Positions 23,178 through 35,400 of a stretch of 64,000 bases of DNA are shown here, in pieces. The notes under the pieces were generated by a model. The model worked only from the letters and a program-made list of their open reading frames with translations, was not told where the DNA came from and did not search any database. Both the position numbers and the translations under genes were made by a program. Position 1 is the stretch's first letter. Every line of letters begins with the position of its first letter. Source of the stretch: Labia minor (taxonomy: Eukaryota; Arthropoda; Insecta; Dermaptera; Spongiphoridae); assembly GCA_963082975.1 (NCBI GenBank), contig OY720349.1:70695739-70759738 (forward strand). Direction: 5' to 3'.

Positions 23178-26156
23178 ATGACGAGAAACAAAATACAAAT
23201 GGCCCCCAGTCCCGGGCAGCCCTTAAATGGGCAAGGGGTGCGAAGAATCTCCCGGCTCAGAATAGTGAAAACCAGATTGCGAGTGTGTACATGGAATGTC
23301 AGAAGTCTCTTCATGGCCGGAAAATTAAACAACGCTATCAAAGAAATGAGAAGACTTAAAGTTAAGTTCATGGGAATCAGCGAACTCAGATGGCCTGGTG
23401 TCGGTGTTTGTTCTCAGGAAGGAGGAACACTCTATTACTCAGGAAGTGAGAGTGGAGATAGGTTTCATCGAAACGGTGTCGGAATTCTAGTTGACTCGGA
23501 GTTCACGAGGTACGTTAAGAACTTTGTGCCCATATCGGATAGAGTGATGCTGCTACAGATTCATGGACAGCCATTTGACATAAATATCTTACAAGTCTAC
23601 GCACCTACATCTGATAGTAAATACGATGAGGAAGTGGAAAAATTCTACAACACTTTAGAAAACACTCTAAACTCTCTCAAGAAGAATACCATAAACTTGA
23701 TACTTGGAGACTTTAATGCTAAAATCGGTCAGGGCAGACGGGGGGATTTGGTCGGCGATTTCGGCTTAGGTGAGTGTAATGAGAGAGGAGACCGGCTCTA
23801 TGATTTCTGCCAAACTACAGAGATGGTAGTAACTAATACGCTATTTAAACTTCCAAAGCGACGTCTTTACACATGGAAATCACCCAGAGACTCTATTGAC
23901 AACCAAGAACCAAGTAGGAACCAAATTGATTACATTCTGATAAACAGACGTTTCCGAAATTGTGTTAAAAGAGTCACAACATACCCTGGTGCAGACATAG
24001 GCTCAGATCACAACCCTTTGGTTGCGGACATGGGCCTAGCGTTGAAGTCTGTAAAAAGAAAAAACTGCAACGTTAATATTATTGATACATCAAGATTACA
24101 ATTTGAGGATGTTAGGAATGCTGTTATTGATGATCTCAATGGCAAATTAATGAGGATATCTATTGACGATCTTGACGATATAAATACTCAGTGGGCACTG
24201 CTGAAAAATGCTTTGGTGGAGACTGGTTCGCTTCACTTGAGGAGAACACGTACAATGAAGAGGAGGTCGTGGATGACGGACGAGATTTTGGATTTGATGG
24301 AAGAAAGGAGACTTCTCAAAAATAACATCGTGGAATATAAAAAGATGCAATTCAAAATAAGGAAAGGGATTAAACTAGCAAAACAAATTTGGATGACAGA
24401 AAGGTGTGAAGAAATAGAAGAATTAGTCTCAAAACATGACATGTTTAATATACATGTAAAGGTAAAGGAAATAACTGGACAATTCAGGAGTCGACCACCA
24501 ATGTCAATACTAAATGAAGCCAAAAAACTAGTAACGGACGAAGCTGAACTCATGAAAGCCTGGCAATTGTACGCAGCAAAACTTTTTGAAGATTCCAGAG
24601 AGGAAGTTGAAATTGATGATTGCGATCCTGAAGGACCAAAAATAATAAAATCAGAGCTAATTCACGCTATTTCAATTGCTAAGAACAAGAAAGCGCCGGG
24701 ACCAGATGGAATCCCAATGGAATTAATCAAATTCATCAATGAAGACAATATAGACCTGGTATTGAAAATATTTAACAATATCTATAACTGCGGTGTGCTT
24801 CCAGAGGAATGGCTGAAATCAACATTTGTTACTATCCCAAAGAAACAATACCCTAAGAATTGCAGTGACTATCGCCTCATCAGTCTTATGAGCCACATGT
24901 TAAAGACCTTTCTTCGAATAATACACGCCCGCATCCGATTAAAATGTGAGTTAGACTTAGATGACTCGCAGTTTGGATTCAGAAACGCCTTCGGTACAAG
25001 AGAAGCATTATTTGGCTTCAATGTTTTGCTTCAAAAATGTCGTGACCAACACAAGAATGTATTTGCATGTTTTGTTGACTACGAAAAAGCCTTTGACAGA
25101 ATAAAACACACTAGACTGATTGAACTTCTGTGCGATGCTGGAGTGGACGAAAAAGATATCAGGATTATAAAAAATCTGTACTGGAGGCAATATGCCGTAA
25201 TCAGAGTAGGAAAATCCACAACACCGGGAATTGAGATCCAGAGAGGAGTCCGACAAGGATGCATTCTCTCTCCCCTTTTATTTAATCTCTATGCTGACAG
25301 AATTTTTAAGGAGGCCTTGGAAGAACTGGATATGGGGGTGAAAGTAAATGGCGTACCAATTAGTACAATTAAATATGCCGACGACACTGTGATCCTGTCT
25401 GAAAACATTGAAGACCTTCAACTACTTCTAAATAAAATTTCTCAAATTGGAATTAAAGCGGGCTTAAACATCAATATAGCCAAAACAAAATTTATGGTCT
25501 TTAGCCGCCAGCCACATGGAAACGCCTCCCTCCACCTCGATAACAAACAAGTTGAACGAGTAAGATCTTTTAAATATCTTGGTTGTATCATAAATGACCA
25601 GCTAGACCCGGATATCGAAATTAAGTCCAGAATTGAGGCTGCGAGGTCCACCTTCAATAAAATGAGATCCTTCTTCTGTGATGACAACCTAAATCTTAAA
25701 TTACGACAGAGAATGGCCAAATGCTATGTTTGGTCCATTCTCTTATATGGTGTGGAAGCATGGACACTCAAGGTCAGTACGATGAATCGCCTGGAGGCTT
25801 TTGAGATGTGGATCCTCAGGCGAATGCTGCGAATTCCCTGGGTCGAGAGAGTTACCAACAGGGATGTCTTGAGGAGAGCAAACACACAGCGAGAACTCCT
25901 CAACACTGTCAAATGCCGGAAAATCTCTTACCTCGGCCACATCTTGAGAGGTAATAAATATCAACTCCTTCAATTAATCCTCAAAGGGAAAATTGAGGGT
26001 CGACGTGGACCCGGGAGAAGACGCCAATCCTGGTTAGGGAATATCAGGGAATGGACCGGCATAAGGAGCGTGGGAGAGCTGTTCCGCACGGCGGAAAATA
26101 GAGACGTTTTCGCCAGAGTGATCGCCGACGTCAGGGAGACCGGACAAGGCACTTGA
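23178..26156 (+). CDS. RTE ORF: AP-like endonuclease / reverse transcriptase, 992 aa
   Basis: This enzyme nicks the genomic target and copies the element's RNA onto it (target-primed reverse transcription, in the nucleus). The AP-endonuclease domain spans about residues 34-285: TWN at 38-40, ISELRW at 67-72, GDFNAKIG at 177-184, NQIDYI at 248-253 and GSDHNP at 275-280, so the expected Glu, Asp/Asn and His/Asp catalytic positions are present. The reverse transcriptase spans about 480-800: KAPGPDGIP at 505-513, FVDYEKAFD at 632-640 with catalytic Asp634, GVRQGCILSPLLF at 690-702 and YADD at 733-736 with Asp735/736. The C-terminal segment has LYGVEAWT (856-863) and an Arg/Gly-rich tract near 940-950. 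The length is normal for RTE (about 1000 aa). There is no stop or frameshift, so it may be active. The start is the first ATG giving a complete endonuclease domain; no separate ORF1 is seen. Antisense frames over it are shadows. Confidence 0.95.
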   Translation: MTRNKIQMAPSPGQPLNGQGVRRISRLRIVKTRLRVCTWNVRSLFMAGKLNNAIKEMRRLKVKFMGISELRWPGVGVCSQEGGTLYYSGSESGDRFHRNGVGILVDSEFTRYVKNFVPISDRVMLLQIHGQPFDINILQVYAPTSDSKYDEEVEKFYNTLENTLNSLKKNTINLILGDFNAKIGQGRRGDLVGDFGLGECNERGDRLYDFCQTTEMVVTNTLFKLPKRRLYTWKSPRDSIDNQEPSRNQIDYILINRRFRNCVKRVTTYPGADIGSDHNPLVADMGLALKSVKRKNCNVNIIDTSRLQFEDVRNAVIDDLNGKLMRISIDDLDDINTQWALLKNALVETGSLHLRRTRTMKRRSWMTDEILDLMEERRLLKNNIVEYKKMQFKIRKGIKLAKQIWMTERCEEIEELVSKHDMFNIHVKVKEITGQFRSRPPMSILNEAKKLVTDEAELMKAWQLYAAKLFEDSREEVEIDDCDPEGPKIIKSELIHAISIAKNKKAPGPDGIPMELIKFINEDNIDLVLKIFNNIYNCGVLPEEWLKSTFVTIPKKQYPKNCSDYRLISLMSHMLKTFLRIIHARIRLKCELDLDDSQFGFRNAFGTREALFGFNVLLQKCRDQHKNVFACFVDYEKAFDRIKHTRLIELLCDAGVDEKDIRIIKNLYWRQYAVIRVGKSTTPGIEIQRGVRQGCILSPLLFNLYADRIFKEALEELDMGVKVNGVPISTIKYADDTVILSENIEDLQLLLNKISQIGIKAGLNINIAKTKFMVFSRQPHGNASLHLDNKQVERVRSFKYLGCIINDQLDPDIEIKSRIEAARSTFNKMRSFFCDDNLNLKLRQRMAKCYVWSILLYGVEAWTLKVSTMNRLEAFEMWILRRMLRIPWVERVTNRDVLRRANTQRELLNTVKCRKISYLGHILRGNKYQLLQLILKGKIEGRRGPGRRRQSWLGNIREWTGIRSVGELFRTAENRDVFARVIADVRETGQGT

Positions 26157-26163
26157 AGAAGAA
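26157..26163 (+). terminator. RTE 3' end, AGAAGAA tail directly after the stop codon
   Basis: The stop TGA (26154-26156) is followed by AGAAGAA and then the target-site duplication. With the stop this reads as TGAAGAAGAA, a short GAA-type trinucleotide tail in place of a poly(A) tail, as known for RTE elements. No AATAAA signal is present. The last A may belong to the target duplication. Confidence 0.75.
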
Positions 26164-26171
26164 GTTATTTT
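26163..26171. repeat. RTE target-site duplication, right copy
   Basis: AGTTATTTT, matching 22288-22296. The satellite monomer resumes directly with TTATTCCCAAAATCGAGGG. Confidence 0.9.
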
Positions 26172-26392
26172 TTATTCCCAAAATCGAGGGTTATCGTCCG
26201 CCAACCTTTCATAATTTTGAAGGTAATAATAAAAAATGAATTTTATTAAAATTAATAATAAATCAGTTCATTTTACATCATAAAAATATTAAGAAATATT
26301 TTATTGTTATTTTTGATGAATAGTTATTTTTTATAGCCCAAAATCGGAGTGTCATCGTCCGCCAACCTTTATAATTTTGAAAGTAAATATAA
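26172..26392. repeat. 160-bp satellite between the RTE and dimer 2
   Basis: About one and a half monomers completing the unit interrupted by the RTE; collinear with 30988-31208. Confidence 0.93.
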
Positions 26393-27038
26393 TTAGCTGG
26401 AGTGTCTCCACTCGACTATCTCGCAATTTGAATTGGATTAAATAACATAATATATTATATCTAAATTAAATTTAATTAATTATAAATTATAAATAATAAA
26501 TAATAAATATTAAACCAGCGCATGTTTGGCTTTTTGTTGATGGCACCACGTCACGTGTTGGCGCGTGAGATTTGCAGTGTTAAAAAATTAATTCTGGTAA
26601 TTTCAGCGAATCAATCAAGCTGAAATTCTATATATAGCAGTTTTATACAATGTTTAATCATGTGAAAAATTATCAAACATATATCTTTATTTTTACGGTC
26701 ACTTTAGAGGAAAAAAAATCAAAACGTTGTAGGTAATGACCCTCTTCCGGTTGAGCTACATTTCTCAAAAGTTGATAGAAAACTATGAATTTTGAATAAT
26801 GTCCATGTACCAAATTTCATCATTCTAGCTCAAACCGTTTTTGCGTAATCTTGCCTACATACATACACACACACATACACACATACACACACACATACAC
26901 ACACACATACACACACACACACAGACATTTTTCTCAACCTTAGTGAAAATGATTCGGGAACCTTCAAAACGTATAAAAACATCAAAATCTCAACATCGAA
27001 AATTTTCGTGATCGCAATACTATCTCTGGCGAGATAGT
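26393..27038. mobile_element. Helitron-like element, first of dimer 2
   Basis: Displaced exactly 8691 bp from 17702-18347 and nearly identical to it (for example ATTCGGGAACC here, ATTCAGGAACC there). It has the same hairpins, subterminal inverted repeats and CA/TACA tract. It is a copy made by amplification of the higher-order repeat, not a separate transposition. Confidence 0.75.
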
Positions 27039-27042
27039 AAAA

Positions 27043-27679
27043 TTAGCTGGAGTGTCTCCACTCGACTATCTCGCAATTTGAATTGGATTAATTAACATAA
27101 TATATCATATTTAAATTAAATTTAATTAATTATAAATTATAAATAATAAATAATAATATTAAACCAGCGCATGTTTGGCTTTTTGTTGATGGCACCACGT
27201 CACGTGTTGGCGCGTGAGATTTGCAGTGTTAAAAAATTAATTTTGGTAATTTCAGCGAATCAATCAAGCTGAAATTCTATATATAGCAGTTTTATACAAT
27301 TATTAATCATGTGAAAAATTTTCAAACATATATCTTTATTTTTACGGTCACTTTAGAGGAAAAAAAATCAAAACGTTGTAGGTAATGACCCTCTTCCGGT
27401 TGAGCTACATTTCTCAAAAGTTGATAGAAAACTATGAATTTTGAATAATGTCCATGTACCAAATTTCATCATTCTAGCTCAAACCGTTTTTGCGTAATCT
27501 TGCCTACATACATACACACACACATACACACATACACACATACACACACACATACACACACACAGACATTTTTCTCAACCTTAGTGAAAATGATTCAGGA
27601 ACCTTCAAAACGTATAAAAACATCAAAATCTCAACATCGAAAATTTTCGTGATCGCAATACTATCTCTGGCGAGATAGT
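27043..27679. mobile_element. Helitron-like element, second of dimer 2
   Basis: Displaced 8691 bp from 18352-18988 and near-identical. It ends in the ACTATCTC/GAGATAGT hairpin, then satellite AAAAATGAAATTT. The short frame at 27490 is microsatellite translation. Confidence 0.75.
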
Positions 27680-30600
27680 AAAAATGAAATTTTTAAAAAT
27701 TAATAATAAATACGTTCATTTTAAATCATAAAAATATTAAAAAAATATATTATTTATATTTTTGATGAATAGTTATTTTTTATTCCCAAAATCGAGGGTC
27801 ATCGTCCGCCAACCTTTCATAATTTTGAAGGTAAAATTAAAAAATGAATTTTTTTAAAATTAATAATAAATATGTTCATTTTACATCCTAAAAATATTAA
27901 AAATATTATTTATTGATATTTTTGATCAATAGTTATTTTTTTATCCAAAATCTTAGGGTCATCGTTCGCCAAACTTTCATATTTTTATATGGTAAAAATA
28001 TAAATTGAAATTTTTTAAAATTAATATTAAATACGTTCATTTTTCATCATAAAAATATTAAAAAAAATTATTTATTGATATTTTTAATGAATAATTATTT
28101 TTTTTAACCAAAATCGTAGGGTCATCTTCCGCCAACCCTTCATACTTTTGACGTTATAAATAAAAAATGAACATTTTAAAAATTAATAATAAATACGTTA
28201 ATTTTACATCAAAAAAATATTAAAAAAATTATTTATTGATATTTTTAATCAATAATTATTTTTTTTATCCAAAATACAAGGGTCTTCATCCGCCAACCTT
28301 TCATAATTTTTACGGTAAAAATAAAAAATGAATTTTTTTGATATTAATAAAAAATAAGTTCATTTTACATCATAAAAATATTAAAAAAATATATTATTGA
28401 TATTTTTGAACAATAATTATTTTTTAAACCAAAAATCACAGGGTTATCGTCCGCCAACCATTCATAATTTTTAAGGTAAAAATTAAAAAATGAAATTTTT
28501 AAAAATTAATAATAAATACGTTCATTTTAAATAATAAAAATATTAAAAAAATATATTATTTATATTTTTAATGAATAATTATTTTTTTTAGCCAAAATAG
28601 TAGGATCATCGTCCGCCAACCTTTCATAATTTTGAAGGTAAATATAAAAAATGAAATTTTTAAAAATTAATAATAAATATGTTCATTTTACATCATAAAA
28701 ATATTAAAAATATTATTTATTGATATTTATGATCAATAGTTATTTTTTTAGCCAAAATCTTATGCTCATCGTCCCCCAACCTTTCATAATTTTGAAAGCA
28801 AAAATAAAAATTAAATTTTTAAAAATTAATAATAAATATGTTCATTTTACATCATAAAAATATTAATAAAATATATTATTGATATTTTTGATGAATAATT
28901 ATTTTTTATACCCAAAATCAAAGGGTCATCGTCCTCTAACCTTTCATAAACCTGACGGTAAATATGAAAAATTAAATTTTTAAAAATTAATATTAAATAT
29001 GTTCATTTTACATCCTAAAAATATTAAAAATATTATTTATTGATATTTTTGATCAATAGTTATTTTTTTTAGCCAAAATCTTAGGGTCATCGTACGCCAA
29101 ACTTTCATAATTTTGAGGGTAAAAATATAAAATGAAATTTTTTAAAATTAATATTATATACGTTCATTTTACATCATAAAAATATTAAAAAAATTATTTA
29201 TTGATATTTTTAATGAATAATTATTTTTTTGAAGCAAAATCGGAGGGTCATCATCCGCCAACCTTTCATACTTTTGACGTTAAAAATAAAAAATGAACAT
29301 TTTAAAAATTAATAATAAATACGTTCATTTTACATCATGAAAATATTAAACAAATATATTATTGATACTTTTGATGAATAGTTATTTTTTATTCCCAAAA
29401 TCGAGGGTCATCGTCCGCCAACCTTTCATAATTTTGAAGGTAAAAATAAAAAATCAATTTTATTAAAATTATTAATAAATCAGTTCATTTTACATCATAA
29501 AAATAATTAAAAATATTTTAGGGTTATTTTTGATGAATAGTTATTTTTTATAGCCCAAAATCGGAGGGTCATCGTCCGCCAATCTTTCATAATTATGACG
29601 GGAAAAATAAAAAATGAACATTTTAAAAATTAATAATAAATACGTTAATTTTACATTATGAAAATATTAAAAAAATTATTTATTGATATTTTTAATGAAT
29701 AATTATTTTTTTTAACCAAAATCGTAGGGTCATCTTCCGCCAACCCTTCATAATTTTGACGTTAAAAATACAAAATGAACATTTTAAAAATTGATAATAA
29801 ATACGTTCATTTTACATCATGAAAATATTAAACAAATATTTTATTGTTATTTTTGATGAATAGTTATTTTTTATAGCCCAAAATCGGAGGGTCATCGTCC
29901 GCCAACCTTTCATAATTTTTAAGGTAAATATTAGAAAATGAAATTTTTAAAAATTAATAATAAATACGTTCATTTTAAATAATAAAAATATTAAAAAAAT
30001 ATATTATTTATATTTTTAATGAATAATTATTTTTTTTAGCCAAAATAGTAGGGTCATCGTCCGCCAACCTTTCATAATTTTTAAGGTAAAAATTAGAAAA
30101 TGAAATTTTTAAAAATTAATAATAAATACGTTCATTTTAAATCATAAAAATATTAATAAAATATATTATTTATATTTTTAATGAATAATTATTTTTTTTA
30201 GCCAAAATAGTAGGGTCATCGTCCGCCAACCTTTCATAATTTTTAAGGTAAAAATTAGAAAATGAAATTTTTAAAAATTAATAATAAATACGTTCATTTT
30301 AAATCATAAAAATATTAATAAAATATATTATTTATATTTTTAATGAATAATTATTTTTTTTGCCAACATAGTAGGGTCATCGTCCGCCAACCTTTATAAT
30401 TTTGAAGGTAAATATAAAAAATGAAATTTTTAAAAATTAATAATAAATATGTACATTTTACATCATAAAAATATTAAAAATATTATTTATTGATATTTAT
30501 GATCAATAGTTATTTTTTTAGCCAAAATCTTATGCTCATCGTCCGCCAACCTTTCATAATTTTGAAAGCAAAAATAAAAATTAAATTTTTAAAAATTAAT

Positions 30601-31208
30601 AATAAATATGTTCATTTTACATCATAAAAATATTAAAAAAATATATTATTGATATTTTTAAAGAATAGTTATTTTTTATAACCAAAATCCTCGTCCGCCA
30701 ACCTTTCATAATTTTGACGGTAAAAATAAAAAATGAATTTTTTTAAAATTAATATTAAATACGTTCATTTTACATTATAAAAATATTAAAGAAATTATTT
30801 ATTGATATTTTTATTGAATAATTATTTTTTTTAACCAAAATCGTAGGGTCATCGTCCGCCAAACTTTCATACTTTTGACGTTAAATATAAAAAATGAACA
30901 TTTTAAAAATTAATAATAAATACGTTCATTTTACATCATGAAAATATTAAACATATATTATTGATATTTTTGATGAATAGTTATTTTTTATTCCCAAAAT
31001 CGAGGGTTATCGTCCGCCAACCTTTCATAATTTTGAAGGTAATAATAAAAAATGAATTTTATTAAAATTAATAATAAATCAGTTCATTTTACATCATAAA
31101 AATATTAAGAAATATTTTATTGTTATTTTTGATGAATAGTTATTTTTTATAGCCCAAAATCGGAGTGTCATCGTCCGCCAACCTTTATAATTTTGAAAGT
31201 AAATATAA
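27680..31208. repeat. 160-bp satellite, one complete 22-monomer stretch of higher-order repeat B
   Basis: About 3.53 kb uninterrupted. It carries the empty RTE target site near 30977-30990 and three successive AATTAGAAAATG- or ATATTAGAAAATG-type monomers (about 29930, 30090 and 30255). Confidence 0.93.
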
Positions 31209-31854
31209 TTAGCTGGAGTGTCTCCACTCGACTATCTCGCAATTTGAATTGGATTAAATAACATAATATATTATATCTAAATTAAATTTAATTAATTATA
31301 AATTATAAATAATAAATAATAAATATTAAACCAGCGCATGTTTGGCTTTTTGTTGATGGCACCACGTCACGTGTTGGCGCGTGAGATTTGCAGTGTTAAA
31401 AAATTAATTCTGGTAATTTCAGCGAATCAATCAAGCTGAAATTCTATATATAGCAGTTTTATACAATGTTTAATCATGTGAAAAATTATCAAACATATAT
31501 CTTTATTTTTACGGTCACTTTAGAGGAAAAAAAATCAAAACGTTGTAGGTAATGACCCTCTTCCGGTTGAGCTACATTTCTCAAAAGTTGATAGAAAACT
31601 ATGAATTTAGAATAATGTCCATGTACCAAATTTCATCATTCTAGCTCAAACCGTTTTTGCGTAATCTTGCCTACATACATACACACACACATACACACAT
31701 ACACACACACATACACACACACATACACACACACACACAGACATTTTTCTCAACCTTAGTGAAAATGATTCGGGAACCTTCAAAACGTATAAAAACATCA
31801 AAATCTCAACATCGAAAATTTTCGTGATCGCAATACTATCTCTGGCGAGATAGT
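31209..31854. mobile_element. Helitron-like element, first of dimer 3
   Basis: Displaced 4816 bp from 26393-27038. It shares the ATTCGGGAACC variant with dimer 2, so dimers 2 and 3 are closer to each other than to dimer 1. A private change is GAATTTAGAATAATG where the others read GAATTTTGAATAATG. Confidence 0.75.
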
Positions 31855-31858
31855 AAAA

Positions 31859-32495
31859 TTAGCTGGAGTGTCTCCACTCGACTATCTCGCAATTTGAATT
31901 GGATTAATTAACATAATATATCATATTTAAATTAAATTTAATTAATTATAAATTATAAATAATAAATAATAATATTAAACCAGCGCATGTTTGGCTTTTT
32001 GTTGATGGCACCACGTCACGTGTTGGCGCGTGAGATTTGCAGTGTTAAAAAATTAATTTTGGTAATTTCAGCGAATCAATCAAGCTGAAATTCTATATAT
32101 AGCAGTTTTATACAATTATTAATCATGTGAAAAATTTTCAAACATATATCTTTATTTTTACGGTCACTTTAGAGGAAAAAAAATCAAAACGTTGTAGGTA
32201 ATGACCCTCTTCCGGTTGAGCTACATTTCTCAAAAGTTGATAGAAAACTATGAATTTTGAATAATGTCCATGTACCAAATTTCATCATTCTAGCTCAAAC
32301 CGTTTTTGCGTAATCTTGCCTACATACATACACACACACATACACACATACACACATACACACACACATACACACACACAGACATTTTTCTCAACCTTAG
32401 TGAAAATGATTCAGGAACCTTCAAAACGTATAAAAACATCAAAATCTCAACATCGAAAATTTTCGTGATCGCAATACTATCTCTGGCGAGATAGT
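31859..32495. mobile_element. Helitron-like element, second of dimer 3
   Basis: Displaced 4816 bp from 27043-27679 and near-identical, with the same terminal hairpin and return to satellite. The short frame at 32306 is microsatellite translation. Confidence 0.75.
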
Positions 32496-35400
32496 AAAAA
32501 TGAAATTTTTAAAAATTAATAATAAATACGTTCATTTTAAATCATAAAAATATTAAAAAAATATATTATTTATATTTTTGATGAATAGTTATTTTTTATT
32601 CCCAAAATCGAGGGTCATCGTCCGCCAACCTTTCATAATTTTGAAGGTAAAATTAAAAAATGAATTTTTTTAAAATTAATAATAAATATGTTCATTTTAC
32701 ATCCTAAAAATATTAAAAATATTATTTATTGATATTTTTGATCAATAGTTATTTTTTTATCCAAAATCTTAGGGTCATCGTTCGCCAAACTTTCATATTT
32801 TTATATGGTAAAAATATAAATTGAAATTTTTTAAAATTAATATTAAATACGTTCATTTTTCATCATAAAAATATTAAAAAAAATTATTTATTGATATTTT
32901 TAATGAATAAAAATTTTTTTTAACCAAAATCGTAGGGTCATCTTCCGCCAACCCTTCATACTTTTGACGTTATAAATAAAAAATGAACATTTTAAAAATT
33001 AATAATAAATACGTTAATTTTACATCAAAAAAATATTAAAAAAATTATTTATTGATATTTTTAATCAATAATTATTTTTTTTATCCAAAATACAAGGGTC
33101 TTCATCCGCCAACCTTTCATAATTTTTACGGTAAAAATAAAAAATGAATTTTTTTGATATTAATAAAAAATAAGTTCATTTTACATCATAAAAATATTAA
33201 AAAAATATATTATTGATATTTTTGAACAATAATTATTTTTTAAACCAAAAATCACAGGGTTATCGTCCGCCAACCATTCATAATTTTGAAGGTAAATATG
33301 AAAAATTAAATTTTTAAAAATTAATAATAAATATGTTCATTTTACATCCTAAAAATATTAAAAATATTATTTATTGATATTTTTGATCAATAGTTATTTT
33401 TTTTAGCCAAAATCTTAGGGTCATCGTACGCCAAACTTTCATAATTTTGAGGGTAAAAATATAAAATGAAATTTTTTAAAATTAATATTATATACGTTCA
33501 TTTTACATCATGAAAATATTAAACATATATTATTGATATTTTTGATGAATAGTTATTTTTTATTCCCAAAATCGAGGGTTATCGTCCGCCAACCTTTCAT
33601 AATTTTGAAGGTAATAATAAAAAATGAATTTTATTAAAATTAATAATAAATCAGTTCATTTTACATCATAAAAATATTAAGAAATATTTTATTGTTATTT
33701 TTGATGAATAGTTATTTTTTATAGCCCAAAATCCGAGGGTCATCGTCCGCCAACCTTTCATAATTTTGAAGGTAAAATTAAAAAATGAATTTTTTTAAAA
33801 TTAATAATAAATATGTTCATTTTACATCCTAAAAATATTAAAAATATTATTTATTGATATTTTTGATCAATAGTTTTTTTTTCTTCCAAAATCTTAGGGT
33901 CATCGTCCGCCAAACTTTCATAATTTTATATGGTAAAAATATAAATTGAAATTTTTTAAAATTAATATTAAATAGGTTCATTTTTCATCATAAAAATATT
34001 AAAAAAAATTATTTATTGATATTTTTAATGAATAATTATTTTTTTTAACCAAAATCGTAGGGTCATCTTCCGCCAACCCTTCATACTTTTGACGTTATAA
34101 ATAAAAAATGAACATTTTAAAAATTAATAATAAATACGTTAATTTTACATCAAAAAAATATTAAAAAAATTATTTATTGATATTTTTAATCAATAATTAT
34201 TTTTTTTATCCAAAATACAAGGGTCTTCATCCGCCAACCTTTCATAATTTTTACGGTAAAAATAAAAAATGAATTTTTTTGATATTAATAAAAAATAAGT
34301 TCATTTTACATCATAAAAATATTAAAAAAATATATTATTGATATTTTTGAAGAATAATTATTTTTTAAACCAAAAATCACAGGGTCATCGTCCGCCAACC
34401 ATTCATAATTTTTAAGGTAAAAATTAAAAAATGAAATTTTTAAAAATTAATAATACATACGTTCATTTTAAATAATAAAAATATTAAAAAAATATATTAT
34501 TTATATTTTTAATGAATAATTATTTTTTTTAGCCAAAATAGTAGGATCATCGTCCGCCAACCTTTCATAATTTTGAAGGTAAATATAAAAAATGAAATTT
34601 TTAAAAATTAATAATAAATATGTTCATTTTACATCATAAAAATATTAAAAATATTATTTATTTATATTTATGATCAATAGTTATTTTTTTAGCCAAAATC
34701 TTATGCTCATCGTCCGCCAACCTTTCATAATTTTGAAAGCAAAAATAAAAATTAAATTTTTAAAAATTAATAATAAATATGTTCATTTTACATCATAAAA
34801 ATATTAATAAAATATATTAATGATATTTTTGATGAATAATTATTTTTTATAACCAAAATCCTCGTCCGCCAACCTTTCATAATTTTGACGGTAAAAATAA
34901 AAAATGAATTTTTTTAAAATTAATATTAAATACGTTCATTTTACATTATAAAAATATTAAAAAAATTATTTATTGATATTTTTATTGAATAATTATTTTT
35001 TTTAACCAAAATCGTAGGGTCATCGTCCGCCAAACTTTCATACTTTTGACGTTAAATATAAAAAATGAACATTTTAAAAATTAATAATAAATACGTTCAT
35101 TTTACATCATGAAAATATTAAACATATATTATTGATATTTTTGATGAATAGTTATTTTTTATTCCCAAAATCGAGGGTTATCGTCCGCCAACCTTTCATA
35201 ATTTTGAAGGTAATAATAAAAAATGAATTTTATTAAAATTAATAATAAATCAGTTCATTTTACATCATAAAAATATTAAGAAATATTTTATTGTTATTTT
35301 TGATGAATAGTTATTTTTTATAGCCCAAAATCGTATGGTCATCGTCCGCCAACCTTTATAATTTTGAAAGTAAATATAAAAATGAAATTTTTAAAAATTA

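Larger units (their letters stand above)
22297..26162 (+). mobile_element. RTE-type non-LTR retrotransposon, apparently full length
   Basis: This is about 3.87 kb of non-satellite, balanced-composition DNA interrupting one satellite monomer. It is flanked by AGTTATTTT at 22288-22296 and at 26163-26171 (8 bp certain, the ninth base ambiguous). The homologous, uninterrupted site is present in the next higher-order repeat copy near 30980 as GATGAATAGTTATTTTTTAT, which confirms the ends. Layout: a long leader (22297-23177), one long ORF with endonuclease and reverse transcriptase, and essentially no 3' UTR, only AGAAGAA after the stop. A single APE-RT ORF with a very short 3' end in trinucleotide repeats is typical of the RTE clade. 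The copy looks young because the ORF is open and the flanks are intact. Confidence 0.93.
15581..33285. repeat. Higher-order repeat B, 4816-bp unit (about 22 monomers plus Helitron-like dimer)
   Basis: The dimer starts at 17702, 26393 and 31209. The second interval is 4816 bp. The first is 8691 bp, which is 4816 plus 3875, exactly the RTE insertion with its duplicated target. The ATACAAGGGTCTTCAT landmark falls at 19595, 28286 and 33102 with the same spacing. Removing the dimer (about 1290 bp) leaves 3526 bp, about 22 monomers and close to twice 1758 plus 10. The units are almost identical, indicating recent amplification. The right limit is a rearranged monomer junction at about 33285. Confidence 0.9.

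Noticed and set aside
23120-26152. Several minus-strand ORFs of 60-106 codons
   Set aside because: All lie antisense to the RTE ORF and show no domain of their own.
22297-26162. The large ORF as a host developmental gene (N-terminus resembling proteins annotated as craniofacial development protein 2-like)
   Set aside because: Such annotations are commonly endonuclease domains of RTE elements. Here the same ORF continues into a full reverse transcriptase and is bounded by a target-site duplication.
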